A stretch of DNA of 64,000 nt from NCBI RefSeq assembly GCF_002950945.1, contig NZ_CP012673.1, forward strand, positions 13,879,501 through 13,943,500. Direction: 5' to 3'. Source of the stretch: Sorangium cellulosum. Lineage in GTDB: Bacteria > Myxococcota_A > Polyangia > Polyangiales > Polyangiaceae. The notes under the pieces are model-generated. The model was given only the letters and a program-made list of their open reading frames with translations, made no database searches and was not told the origin of the DNA. The first letter of the stretch is position 1. The number at the start of each line of letters is the position of its first letter. Below are positions 8,859-18,051 of the stretch, in pieces. The translations under genes were made by a program, and so were the position numbers.

Positions 8859-10664
8859 TCAGGGGGCCCGCGACGGGGCCAGGTGCGGCGCCTGGCGCCG
8901 GAGGATGCCCTCCGCCGTGTACAGGCGCGAGAACAGGTTGCGCGTGGCCGGGTCTGGATCCTCCCAGAGCCTCCTCAGGTATCTCTGGTCGATGAGGCCG
9001 GCGCCGCTCAGCACGCAGCCCTGGTCGAAGAGGATGGCTGCCCTCTCCGTGAACGGCCGCGAGAACCACATCTCCGCGGGGATGGGGAAGCCTTGCTTCT
9101 TGCGCGAGGCGATGACCGGCGGGACGAGATCCGCGAGGGCCTGCTTGTAGATCCCCTTCTCGTGCCCTTCGAGCTGCTTCAGCCTGCTCTGGAAATCGAA
9201 GGCGCTGCGGACGAGCCCTTTGCTCGCGAGGGGCGAGCGGGCCTCGACGCTGTGCCGCATGCTGATGAGATCCATCTGCCGGAACTCGTAGACGGCGAGC
9301 CGGCCGTGGAAGTGCAGGAGCTGCACGGCCTGCAGGCTGTCGAGCGGCCAGCCGCGATAAAGCGAGAGGATCTCGCGGTACTTGTCGGTCGTCAGGCGCT
9401 CGGCGTCGTGGCGAGGCATGAGCTGCCTCATGTCGGCCGCCCCGGACCAGCGGAACGCCGCGTAATAGCGCTCGGGGAGCTCGGAGAGGGGCACGTCCGC
9501 CATCGCCCGGCCGTAGGAGTAGCCGTCGAAGATCTCGTCGGGCCCGCTGCCGGAGAAGATGACGCGCGTCTCCCGCCCTGCCTCCTCGAAGAGCCGGAGG
9601 AGGCAGGGCGCCTCCTGGGAGCCCAGCGGCTCGCCGGCGGTCTCGATCCACCGGTCGAGGTACACGCAGTAGTCGGTGTCCGACAGGGTGATCTCGGTGT
9701 GCTGCGTGGAGAGCTCCCGCGCGAGCGCCCGGGAATACACGAACTCGTCGAAGACGCTGGTGCTGCGCGGGAGGAGCTGGCCCGTCGGCCGAAAGCCGAT
9801 CGAGAACGTCCTCATCGGCAGGCCTGCGCGTCGCGCGGCGGCGAGGACCGCCGTCGAGTCGATCCCGCCGCTCAGGAGCAGGCCATAGGGGACCTCCAGG
9901 TCGAACGTCCTGCGGCAACCATCGACGACAGCGTCCCTGATCTCCTGCTGGATCGCAGGGACGTCGGTCCTCGACAGGTCGCCGCGCGGGATCGTGTAGA
10001 AGCGCCCTGTCTGCTGCCGCTCGGGCGTCCTGGTCAGCCAGGTGCCGGACTCGAGCTTGCGGATCTGCCGGACGTGCGTCGTGCTGCCGAGGATGAAGCG
10101 ATGCGCGGTGAACTCCGCGAGGCCGTCGAGGTCCCAGTCCTTCCTGCGGTACGGGTCCTTGATGAGCGGGTCGATCTCCGAGGCGAAGACCAGGGCGTCG
10201 TCGTCCTCCCACAGGTAGACGGTCTTCTGCCCGGTGGGGTCACAGGCGATGAGGGCCGTCTGGGTCGCGCTGTCGAAGAGGGCGAAGGCGAACATGCCCT
10301 CGAGCCGCTCCACGCAGGCGAACCCCCAGGCCTCGTACGCCGCGAGGATGACCTCGGTGTCCGAGGCGGTCCGGAAAGGGAAGCCCGACAGCTGCTCGCG
10401 CAGGTCGCGGTGGTTGTAGATCTCGCCGTTGTAGACGATGGCGAGGCGCTGATCGGCCGAGGTGAGCGGCATGTCCGCGCCCGGGTTCCCCGCGTCGGTG
10501 ATGCGCAGCCGGTTGCTGCCGAGCAGGGCCCAGCGCGCGCATTGCAGGGCGCCCCGCGCGTCGGGCCCGCGGTGGTGCATCGCCTCGAGGAGCAACGCCA
10601 TCTCGTCGCGCTGCGCGTCGGTGATGGCCCCCTTCTTCGTGAAGATGCCGGCAATCGAACACAT
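8859..10664 (-). CDS. asnB: Asparagine synthetase (glutamine-hydrolysing) family, probable amide ligase
   Basis: The 601-residue protein has an N-terminal class II glutamine amidotransferase domain starting MCSIAGIF, with Cys2 as the nucleophile, followed by a synthetase domain with the PPi loop LLSGGIDSTAVLAA and SGSGPDEIFDGYSYG. The family adenylates a carboxylate and attacks it with ammonia or an internal amine. It is the last gene of a seven-gene operon behind an ABC/TonB module, MATE exporter and methyltransferase. I therefore infer amidation or amide-bond formation on the metallophore rather than housekeeping asparagine synthesis, though the latter cannot be excluded. Confidence 0.85.
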   Translation of the reverse strand: MCSIAGIFTKKGAITDAQRDEMALLLEAMHHRGPDARGALQCARWALLGSNRLRITDAGNPGADMPLTSADQRLAIVYNGEIYNHRDLREQLSGFPFRTASDTEVILAAYEAWGFACVERLEGMFAFALFDSATQTALIACDPTGQKTVYLWEDDDALVFASEIDPLIKDPYRRKDWDLDGLAEFTAHRFILGSTTHVRQIRKLESGTWLTRTPERQQTGRFYTIPRGDLSRTDVPAIQQEIRDAVVDGCRRTFDLEVPYGLLLSGGIDSTAVLAAARRAGLPMRTFSIGFRPTGQLLPRSTSVFDEFVYSRALARELSTQHTEITLSDTDYCVYLDRWIETAGEPLGSQEAPCLLRLFEEAGRETRVIFSGSGPDEIFDGYSYGRAMADVPLSELPERYYAAFRWSGAADMRQLMPRHDAERLTTDKYREILSLYRGWPLDSLQAVQLLHFHGRLAVYEFRQMDLISMRHSVEARSPLASKGLVRSAFDFQSRLKQLEGHEKGIYKQALADLVPPVIASRKKQGFPIPAEMWFSRPFTERAAILFDQGCVLSGAGLIDQRYLRRLWEDPDPATRNLFSRLYTAEGILRRQAPHLAPSRAP

Positions 10665-10708
10665 CGAGCACTCTCCTGGAGGTGGAGGGGACGGCGGTCC
10701 GCGCGGGC

Positions 10709-12073
10709 TCAGGCGGCGACGGGCTCTCGCGCCCGCGCCGGGAACGCCACGGGCAGGAGCCTCGGGAGCGCCAGGTGGAGATAGACAGAGCGCGTCAGGC
10801 TGAACAGGAGGAAGGCCATCCAGAGCCCGTGATTGCCCCAGCGGCTCGAGAGGAGCTGCCAGGCGACGAAGAACACGAGGCTGGCGGTCAGCAGCGAGTT
10901 GCGGATCGGAGCAGCCCGGGTCGCGCCCGTGAACACGTTCTCGAGGATCATGCTCCAGAAGATGGCGATCGGGAACAGGATCATCCAGACGTAGTAGCGG
11001 CCCGTCGTCTGCACGATGGACTCCAGCGGGGTGAACATCCCGAGGATCAACGGCTGCGCGACGAGGCACGCGAGGCTGATGGCCAGCGCGGACAGCGAGG
11101 CAGTCCAGAACGACAGCCGGAGCGCGTCGTGGAAGCGCCCCCGGGACTGGGCCCCGATCGCCTGGCCGGCGAGCATGCCCGCGGTGCTGCCGATCCCGCC
11201 GAGCGCGCTGGAGATGACGATCTGCATGTGCATGAGGATCGCGTTGACGGCCAGGACCTCGGGGCCGAGGAGCGCGCTCTGGCGGGTGATCCAGCCGAAG
11301 ACGCCGAGCAGGCAGGTGGTGCGCACCAGCACGTCGCCGTTCACCCGCCACAGGCGGGTGATCGCCTGTAGATCCGTGAAGTGCCGCCGCTCGATCCGGA
11401 CGCCTCGAAGGTGGCCTCTGCGCCAGATCACGAGGCAGCCGACGAGGACCTTCGTCACCTCGGCCAGCACGGTGCCCCAGGCGACGCCGCTCACCCCGAG
11501 GCCGAGCAGCGTGACGAAGCTGACCGTCAGGACGAGGTTGAGCAGGTCCGTCCCGATGGAGAGGAGCATCGCCCAGCGCACCTCGGCCATGCCGATGAGC
11601 CAGCCTGCGACCACGTAGCCCATCAGGACCGCTGGCGCCCCCCAGATGCGCGCCTCGTAGTAGGTCGCCGCGTGGGACTCGACCTCTCCGCGGGCCCCCA
11701 TCATATCGAGGGCGGCGGCGCCGAGGGGGCCCTGCAGCAGCACGAAGACGCAGCCGACCAGGGCGGCGAAGAGCAGCGGGCGGAGCAGCTGCAAGGCGGC
11801 GTCCTTCCGATCCTCCGCGCCGCGCGCCTGGGCGGCGAAGCCGCTCGTGCTGGTCCGGAAGAAGCCGAGGAGCCAGTAGAGGGTGTTGAAGATCTGGCTG
11901 CCCACGGCGACTCCCCCCATCGTGGCCGCGTCGCCGAAGTGCCCCATGACGGCGGTGTCGGTCGCGTTCATGATGGGACCCGACAGACCGGCGAGGGTCA
12001 GGGGGATCGCGAGCTTCCAGTACGACCCGAAGCTCAAGGGCTCCTGGCCGGGCTTCGTGTGCTGCTGGGCCAT
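10709..12073 (-). CDS. MATE-family efflux transporter
   Basis: The 454-residue membrane protein has about twelve hydrophobic segments in two similar halves, with LSGPIMNATDTAVMGHFG near the N-terminus and SSALGGIGSTAGMLAGQAIGA at the start of the second half, both typical of MATE/DinF carriers. These export small molecules by cation antiport. It sits 17 bases after the methyltransferase and 44 bases before the amide ligase. I infer it exports the metallophore from the cytoplasm. Confidence 0.85.
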   Translation of the reverse strand: MAQQHTKPGQEPLSFGSYWKLAIPLTLAGLSGPIMNATDTAVMGHFGDAATMGGVAVGSQIFNTLYWLLGFFRTSTSGFAAQARGAEDRKDAALQLLRPLLFAALVGCVFVLLQGPLGAAALDMMGARGEVESHAATYYEARIWGAPAVLMGYVVAGWLIGMAEVRWAMLLSIGTDLLNLVLTVSFVTLLGLGVSGVAWGTVLAEVTKVLVGCLVIWRRGHLRGVRIERRHFTDLQAITRLWRVNGDVLVRTTCLLGVFGWITRQSALLGPEVLAVNAILMHMQIVISSALGGIGSTAGMLAGQAIGAQSRGRFHDALRLSFWTASLSALAISLACLVAQPLILGMFTPLESIVQTTGRYYVWMILFPIAIFWSMILENVFTGATRAAPIRNSLLTASLVFFVAWQLLSSRWGNHGLWMAFLLFSLTRSVYLHLALPRLLPVAFPARAREPVAA

Positions 12074-12090
12074 CGGTCGACTCCTCGGGA

Positions 12091-12888
12091 TCAGCGCGCG
12101 TCCAGGGTGAGCGAGAGGAGGTGTGTCAGGATCTTGTCGTACGGCGCGGGCCAGGTCTTCCGCCTCAAGATCTCCGGCCTGAAGCCCCGGCGCAGCGCGT
12201 GCCCCACGATGCCCTGGAGGTTGCTCGCGTTGGAGAGCACGGTGATGACCCTGCCGCCCGGCGCGAGCAGCTCTCGAGAGGCGATCTCATCGAAGAAGCG
12301 CACCATGATCGCGGAGCCCGAGAAGTTCACCCGCGCGAGATCGGGATCGTCCGAGCGCAGCGGGTTCGCGGGCGGGTTGAAGACGATCAGGTCGGCGCGC
12401 GCCCCGCGCGGGAGCGCGGAGAAGAGATCCGAGACCAGGAAATGGTGCCGATCGGGGTCGCGCGGCCCGGTGTGCCGCTCGAAGCTCGCGAGGCTCGACG
12501 CGACGCTCGCTTCATGGATGTCCATGGCGTGGATCTCCCGGGCGCCGCGCCGCCGCGCGAGCACGGGCTCGACGCCCGCCCCGCATCCCATCACGATGAC
12601 CGACGCGCCCTGCGTCTCGACGAGCCCGTCGTGGAGCGCGTCGAAGATCACCTCGCTCGTCCCGCCCGGCACGAGGACGCCGGGCGGGACCGCGAACGCG
12701 AGCCCGCGGTAGACGTACTCTCCTCCCTGGACCTTGGTGCCCCGGTTGACCCGCGCGATCTCCTCGGCGGAGAGCATGGGCGGCAGCGAGAGATAAAGGC
12801 TCCCGAGCGGCTCGGGGAGCGCGGCGATCTCGTCCGGGCTCAAGAGCAGACCGTAAACGTCCTCGATCCGCGGTGTTCGATCATCCAT
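12091..12888 (-). CDS. SAM-dependent methyltransferase with NPPxN motif
   Basis: The 265-residue class I methyltransferase shows a SAM site (VIVMGCGAGVEPVLARRRG), an acidic loop (IHAMDIHEAS) and VFNPPANPL. The (N/D)PPx catalytic motif is typical of methyltransferases acting on amide or amine nitrogens, such as PrmC and the HemK group. The protein resembles release-factor methyltransferases only in this core. It follows the DUF3526 gene by 3 bases and precedes the MATE gene. N-methylation of the cluster product is inferred. Confidence 0.75.
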   Translation of the reverse strand: MDDRTPRIEDVYGLLLSPDEIAALPEPLGSLYLSLPPMLSAEEIARVNRGTKVQGGEYVYRGLAFAVPPGVLVPGGTSEVIFDALHDGLVETQGASVIVMGCGAGVEPVLARRRGAREIHAMDIHEASVASSLASFERHTGPRDPDRHHFLVSDLFSALPRGARADLIVFNPPANPLRSDDPDLARVNFSGSAIMVRFFDEIASRELLAPGGRVITVLSNASNLQGIVGHALRRGFRPEILRRKTWPAPYDKILTHLLSLTLDAR

Positions 12889-12891
12889 GGC

Positions 12892-14382
12892 TCACGTCTC
12901 CCGTGTTTTCTCGTCGCGGGTCAGGAGCACGTACCGGTCGCTCGGCGGCTCCTGGTCGGAGGGCGGCCGGAGCGGTTTCGTGCTCGAGGAGGTCGCCTCT
13001 TCCCGCCGGGGCGCCCGGTCGATCCGGCGGACGGCGAGCGGGAGCAGGGCGCCGAGCAGGGCGAGGACGCCGAGCAGCCCCGCGAGGGCGGAGAGCTGCA
13101 CCGGCTGCGCGGCGCCGTGGAAGCGGTGGCGCGGGACCGCGTCGATGTCGAACGCGGCGAGGCCCTTGTAGTTGAAGATGAGCGGGTAGAAGTACTGCTT
13201 CAGCTGCTCGTGGTAGGCGGCGATGCTGTCCCTGAAGGCGAGCTCCGTGGCCATGTCCGTGCCGGCCATCCGGTCGAGCAGGAGCTGCAGGGCGAGGGGC
13301 GGCAAGGCGAGGGCGGCGCGCGCGGTCCACTGCTCCCTTCGCGCGAGCGCCGCGTGGTAGGCCTCGACCTCGCGGGCGACGTGCAGGTCGCCCATCTCGT
13401 GCATGGCGTAGTACCAGGGCCAGGAGAAGCGGTCCTGGGGGACGGGGGTCGAGGCCCACTCGGGCCGCCGCGCGAAGAACGGATCGAGCACGGCGCGCTT
13501 CGGCCGGTCCCAGCCCGCGTTCTGCTCCTGGCGCTGCGCGAGCGTGAGCTCGACGCCGCCGCGCGCCGGAGCGGCCGTGAGGATCGCGAGGTTGACGAGC
13601 GCGGGCAAGAGGACACACCACGCGATCCAGGCGCCCACGAGCGCGACGGCGTTCCACGCGGACGAGCGCCACAGCGCGGCCACGAGGAACACGACGAGGA
13701 ACCAGAGCGCGATGTACACGAGCGAGGCGAGCGCGAAGGCGCCGGCGCGCGCGTCGAGGGGGACGCCGAGCCAGGCGACGGCGAAGGCGAACAGCGCGAG
13801 CGCGACGGCGGAGACGAGCGCGGCGCGCAACCCGAGCCGGAGGGCGAGCAGGCGGGACAGGCGCGTCGGCTGCGAGCAGACGAGCGGCTCGGTGCCGAGG
13901 TCGTCGTCGCGCGAGCGGACATCGTAGCTCACGCCGATGATGAAGAGCGGGACGAGGAAGACGAGGACGAACCCGTAATCGAAGCTGCCGGCGAGCTGCT
14001 TGAGCGGATTGGCGATGTCGGTCTGGTAGAGCTGGGGCACGAGGCCGATGAAGCGCAGGTGCCGGCTGTACGGGTGCACGTCGCGCAGCCCGGTCGAGAG
14101 CGCGGTCCACGCGTTGGGCTCGTGCGCGACGGGCATCGCGAGGTAGTAGAGGACGAGGCCGAGGTCGTCGTTCGGCGCGTGGGTCTTGCGGAGGTAGCGC
14201 TCCTCGTCCCTGAGCGCGGGCTCGAGGGCCGCGATGACCTCGCGCTCCGCGGCGACGCGGGCCGCGCCGTCCACGATGGCGGCGACGCCGGCGACGAGCA
14301 GGAGCGACGCGACGACGAGGGGCACCCGCGCGCGGAGCAGCTGCTGGAGCTCCAGGCGAGCGCGGACGAGGAAGGGATTCAT
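12892..14382 (-). CDS. DUF3526 ABC-2-type permease subunit, second copy
   Basis: The 496-residue membrane protein has an N-terminal transmembrane helix, a long extracytoplasmic stretch (about residues 40-130), then a bundle with FVLVFLVPLFIIGVSYDVRSRDD, the region that follows helix 2 in DUF3526 and GldG-like permeases. It ends in a cytoplasmic, charged tail. It overlaps the preceding permease by 4 bases (14379-14382). The two permeases presumably form a heterodimer driven by the ATPase at 18048-18872. No separate binding protein is encoded. Confidence 0.8.
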   Translation of the reverse strand: MNPFLVRARLELQQLLRARVPLVVASLLLVAGVAAIVDGAARVAAEREVIAALEPALRDEERYLRKTHAPNDDLGLVLYYLAMPVAHEPNAWTALSTGLRDVHPYSRHLRFIGLVPQLYQTDIANPLKQLAGSFDYGFVLVFLVPLFIIGVSYDVRSRDDDLGTEPLVCSQPTRLSRLLALRLGLRAALVSAVALALFAFAVAWLGVPLDARAGAFALASLVYIALWFLVVFLVAALWRSSAWNAVALVGAWIAWCVLLPALVNLAILTAAPARGGVELTLAQRQEQNAGWDRPKRAVLDPFFARRPEWASTPVPQDRFSWPWYYAMHEMGDLHVAREVEAYHAALARREQWTARAALALPPLALQLLLDRMAGTDMATELAFRDSIAAYHEQLKQYFYPLIFNYKGLAAFDIDAVPRHRFHGAAQPVQLSALAGLLGVLALLGALLPLAVRRIDRAPRREEATSSSTKPLRPPSDQEPPSDRYVLLTRDEKTRET

Positions 14383-15812
14383 GACGCTTCTCCGTGGCGG
14401 CGGGTGAAGAGCGCGACGCCGAGCGAGAGCGCCGCCGCCCACGCGAGCACGGCGAGGCCCGCGGGCGCGACGCGGGACAGCGCCCAGGCGGCGGGAGGCC
14501 GCTTGTGCTGGAAGGGAGCGAACTGGGCCCATTCCGCCTGATCGACCCGCTGCGCCTTGTCGTTGTGCCAGCGGATCTTCGTGATGTGCAGCTGGTTCAG
14601 GTGCTGGATGAAGGCGTAGCGGTGCGCCTCGGCCTGCTGCTCGAAGTCGACGAGGTGGTGGGCGTCGGTGCCGGCGAGCCCCATCGAGAAGGACCGGATC
14701 GCGAGCAGCGGCGTGAACAGGCCCGCGCGGAGCGCGAGCCCGTCCTGGGCGCGGTGCGCGTCGAACAGGCGCGTGTAGTAGTCGTTGAACAGCGCGGTGG
14801 TGATCCTCTCCCCCTCGCGCATCACGACGCCGCCGTAGTTGACCGGGAGGTCCTCGACCCGCGACGCGCCGTGCTCGGCCAGGGTGCGGCGCTGCAGCTC
14901 CTGGAAATGGGGGTTGCTCGGATCGTGGCTGTCTCCGACCTCGCGGATCGCGCGCGCCAGATCGAGCTCGACCTGGGCCCGCGAGGGCGTCGGGTGGAGG
15001 CGGCTCGCGGCCTGGGTGGCGAGCCGCGGCGCGACGATCCAGAGCGCGACCCAGAGGCCGAGCAGCGTCAGGAGGGCGCCCTGCGCGCGGCGGTGGAAGG
15101 ACGAGACGAGCACGCCGAACGCCGTGCAGGCGGCGAGGTAGACGGCATAGCCGGCCGCGAGGACGCCGGCGCGAGAGAGCGTGTCCACGGAGGCGTCGAG
15201 CACGCCGGTGAGCAGGGCGGCCGCGAACGCGAGCGCGAGCAGCGGCGCGAGCCACAGCGCGACGGCGAGCAGCGCCCCGAGGGCCTTTCCGGCGACGAGG
15301 ACGCGCGCGTCCACGCCCTGGGAGACGGCGAGGGCCCATGTCCCCGCCTCGCGCTCGCCGGCGACGCTGCCGAACGTCATGCAGAAGATGAGCAGCGGCA
15401 AGAGCACCTGGAGGACGAAGGCGGCGCTCGGGGTCCCGAAGCGCGCGAGCTCGCTCGACTGCGCCGCCTCGCTGAAGCTCAGGGCGTTGCGCTGGTGCGG
15501 CTCCAGGAAGAGGGAGGTGCCGGCGAAGGACTCGAGGCCGGGATCGAAGAAGCCGAGGGGGCTCGGCGGGCGGAAGGCGAAGGAGCCGTAGTGGGCGGCG
15601 CGGTGCGGGTGGCGGCCGGGCTGCTCGACCCAGTGGCGGTGGACCAGCTCCTGGAGGGCCGCGCGCTGGCGGGCCTCGCCGGTGTGGCGCGCCGCCTCGA
15701 GCAGGAACGCCGCGACGAGCAGCGCCGTGACGAGCGCGGCGGCGACGCGGAAGGTGCGGTTGCGGAACGCGCGGACGGCCTCGTGCCGCGCGGCTGTGAA
15801 GAGGGCTCTCAT
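14379..15812 (-). CDS. DUF3526 ABC-2-type permease subunit, first copy
   Basis: The 477-residue protein starts MRALFTAARHEAVRAFRNR, a typical cytoplasmic amphipathic start of ABC-2 permeases. It has a helix at about 22-42, a large loop, and TFGSVAGEREAGTWALAVSQG followed by several helices. The SVAGEREAGT motif is characteristic of this permease group. It lies 43 bases after the TonB receptor gene. Related genes elsewhere are paired and linked to TonB receptors, from recall, which supports a role in metal-complex handling. Confidence 0.8.
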   Translation of the reverse strand: MRALFTAARHEAVRAFRNRTFRVAAALVTALLVAAFLLEAARHTGEARQRAALQELVHRHWVEQPGRHPHRAAHYGSFAFRPPSPLGFFDPGLESFAGTSLFLEPHQRNALSFSEAAQSSELARFGTPSAAFVLQVLLPLLIFCMTFGSVAGEREAGTWALAVSQGVDARVLVAGKALGALLAVALWLAPLLALAFAAALLTGVLDASVDTLSRAGVLAAGYAVYLAACTAFGVLVSSFHRRAQGALLTLLGLWVALWIVAPRLATQAASRLHPTPSRAQVELDLARAIREVGDSHDPSNPHFQELQRRTLAEHGASRVEDLPVNYGGVVMREGERITTALFNDYYTRLFDAHRAQDGLALRAGLFTPLLAIRSFSMGLAGTDAHHLVDFEQQAEAHRYAFIQHLNQLHITKIRWHNDKAQRVDQAEWAQFAPFQHKRPPAAWALSRVAPAGLAVLAWAAALSLGVALFTRRHGEAS

Positions 15813-15855
15813 GCGCTGACTCCCCTTGAGGGTCTCTTCGGACCGCGGCGGTCTC

Positions 15856-18051
15856 TCAGAAACGGAGGGTGCCAGTCACGTACGCCGAGCGCGCGTCGCC
15901 CGGGTTGTGCTGCGCCCCGACGACGCCGAAGTCCTTGTACCAGATGGACGTGTCGTACGACTGGTCGAGCAGGTTGTTCACCTCGACGCCGAGCGAGATC
16001 GCCTCGGTCGCGTCGTAGGCCGCGCTCGCGTTGAAGACGACGTAGTCGCCGACCTTCCGCGAGCCGTACTCCTCGGTGTGATTGGCCTTGTTGATGTGAT
16101 AGCCGCCCTGCGCATAACAGAAGAGCGAGACGAGCAGCTCCTCTACCGGGTGCACGTCGACTCCGCCTTTCGCGCTGAAGCTCGGGACGTGATCGAGCTC
16201 CTTGCCCTTGTTCGCGGCGAGCGCCGGGCCCGGCTCGACCTGCTCGGAGATGGCGCGGCTGAACGCGCCCCACACGGACAGGAACTCGAACGGGCGCAGC
16301 GTGAGCTCGACGTCGAAGCCGCGCCGCAGCGTCTTCCCCACGTTCTCGGAGTCGCCGGAGCCGTCGCCCTTGTCCCGCACCTCGCCGCTCGCGCGCTGCT
16401 CCCAGTACGCGAGGTGGCTCGTGAGCCAGGGGAAGACGCTCGACCTGTAGCCGACCTCCCAGCCGTCGTTGATCGACGGGTCGAGCGGCGGGCCCTGGAC
16501 GGCGAAGGCGCCCTTGCCGGTGCCGATCTGGAACGTGCGCCCGTAATTGGCGTACAGGCTCTGCCCCTTCACCGGCGTGACCATGACGCTCGCCTTCGGC
16601 TGCCAGATGAAGCCGTAGTCGTTGAGGTCGTAGTCGACCCTCCGGGCCGCCTCGCCCTCGGGCTGCTCCAGGAATTTGCCAGCTCCGGCCAGGCGGTCGG
16701 CCCGCAGCGCGGCCACGAGCTTGATGGGCTTGAGCGGGCTCGCGCTCGCCTGAAGATAGGAACCGGCCGCGTGGAGGGCGAAGTCCTCGTCGCGGAACGC
16801 GGGGCCCTGGCGCTCGCGATCGACCGTGGGGAAGCGCTGGTATCTGTCGTCCTGAAGCTGGTAGTCGACGCCCCACTCGACGGTGAGGCCGAGCGCCCGG
16901 GGATCGCGCGCCCGGTAGGTGAGCACCGAGATCGCGCCGTAGTGCTTGTCGTCCTCGACCCGCAGCTGCTGGGAGACGTCGGTGTCGAACCTCACCCAGC
17001 GGTCCCGCAGGAACGCCTGCCCGTAAGCCTTGAGCTGCCAGGAGAGGTCATCGGTGATCTCGTGATCCAGATGGACGCTCCCGTGGAGGGTCGCCTGCCG
17101 GCCGCCGTCGGCCGCCGAGTAGGCGGGAGAGGCGGTGGGGCGCGAGCGCGCCTCTTCACGGGACAGGTAGCCGGGGGAGTCGGCGTCGAGGAACATGCCG
17201 CGGAGGATGAGCCCGACCCTGAGCTGCCTCGACGGCTCGTAGAACCACTTGGCGGAGCCGGCGACCCTGTCGGTCCTCGAGTGATCGCGGTAGCCGTCCG
17301 ACCCGCGGTAGCCGGCGAAGTAGGTCTGGCTGAGCGCGTCGCTCTCGGTCGCGACGAGCACCTGGGGCTCGACCGTCCAGAAGCTGCCGGCGAGGAGGCG
17401 GGCGATGCGCTCGTTCCCGCTCTTGCGCGTGACGACGTTGATGTTGCCGGCGACGTTGTTGAGCCCGTAGCGCGGGTCGTTCGTGCCCTTGACGACTTCC
17501 ATCCGCTCGATCTCGAGCGGGAAGACGGCCTTCAGGTCGGGGAGGCCGACGTGGTGGTTGCTCGGGATGCCGTCGATGAGGAGCTTCGTGTGGGCGACGT
17601 CGCCCTGCGTGTTGAAGCCGCGGAGCCCGATATCGGCGCCGATGATGCCCTGGTTGTAGGACTCGACGTAGACGGCCGGCACGCGCCGGAGCAGCTCGAG
17701 CGGCTCGGACGTGCTCTGATTCTGGATCTGCTCGCCGCCGAGGATGTCGACGGAGGTCAGGACGTCGGCGCTGTCGAGCGGGCCCACGCGGTGGCCGACG
17801 ACGACGACCTCCTCGCCGAGCGCGAGGGAGGCGTCGAGCGACGCGGTCTCGGGGGCGCTCGCGGGCGCGGGCGCTCCGGCCGGGGCCGGAGCGGCGGCGG
17901 GAGCGGGCGCGGGCGCGGCAGGGGGCGCGCCGGCGGGGCTGTCCGGCGCGGGCGGCGCGGCGTCTGCGGGGGGCGCGGCCGCGGCGGCGCGGGCCGAGAG
18001 GAGCGCGACGAGGGCCGTCGCGAGGCCGGAGGTGCGCGCGCGCGGGGTCAC
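15856..18051 (-). CDS. TonB-dependent receptor, probable metallophore receptor
   Basis: The 731-residue outer-membrane receptor has a signal peptide, a Pro/Ala-rich linker (about 27-65), a TonB box-like EEVVVVGHR near residue 80, a plug domain (SVDILGGEQI; LLIDGIPSN; IERMEVVKGTNDPRYGLNNVAGNINVVTRKS) and a barrel ending in TGTLRF with terminal Phe. The start is GTG at 18051, overlapping the ATPase stop. Its operon position under operator C suggests it imports the loaded metallophore. Confidence 0.9.
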   Translation of the reverse strand: MTPRARTSGLATALVALLSARAAAAAPPADAAPPAPDSPAGAPPAAPAPAPAAAPAPAGAPAPASAPETASLDASLALGEEVVVVGHRVGPLDSADVLTSVDILGGEQIQNQSTSEPLELLRRVPAVYVESYNQGIIGADIGLRGFNTQGDVAHTKLLIDGIPSNHHVGLPDLKAVFPLEIERMEVVKGTNDPRYGLNNVAGNINVVTRKSGNERIARLLAGSFWTVEPQVLVATESDALSQTYFAGYRGSDGYRDHSRTDRVAGSAKWFYEPSRQLRVGLILRGMFLDADSPGYLSREEARSRPTASPAYSAADGGRQATLHGSVHLDHEITDDLSWQLKAYGQAFLRDRWVRFDTDVSQQLRVEDDKHYGAISVLTYRARDPRALGLTVEWGVDYQLQDDRYQRFPTVDRERQGPAFRDEDFALHAAGSYLQASASPLKPIKLVAALRADRLAGAGKFLEQPEGEAARRVDYDLNDYGFIWQPKASVMVTPVKGQSLYANYGRTFQIGTGKGAFAVQGPPLDPSINDGWEVGYRSSVFPWLTSHLAYWEQRASGEVRDKGDGSGDSENVGKTLRRGFDVELTLRPFEFLSVWGAFSRAISEQVEPGPALAANKGKELDHVPSFSAKGGVDVHPVEELLVSLFCYAQGGYHINKANHTEEYGSRKVGDYVVFNASAAYDATEAISLGVEVNNLLDQSYDTSIWYKDFGVVGAQHNPGDARSAYVTGTLRF

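Noticed and set aside
8625..10784. Long plus-strand frame opposite the asparagine synthetase-like gene
   Set aside because: Antisense shadow caused by high GC; no recognisable domain and no ribosome-binding site.
12121..16034. Two very long plus-strand frames opposite the DUF3526 genes
   Set aside because: Composition is Arg/Glu/Gly-rich without motifs, and they run opposite genes with membrane and family signatures.
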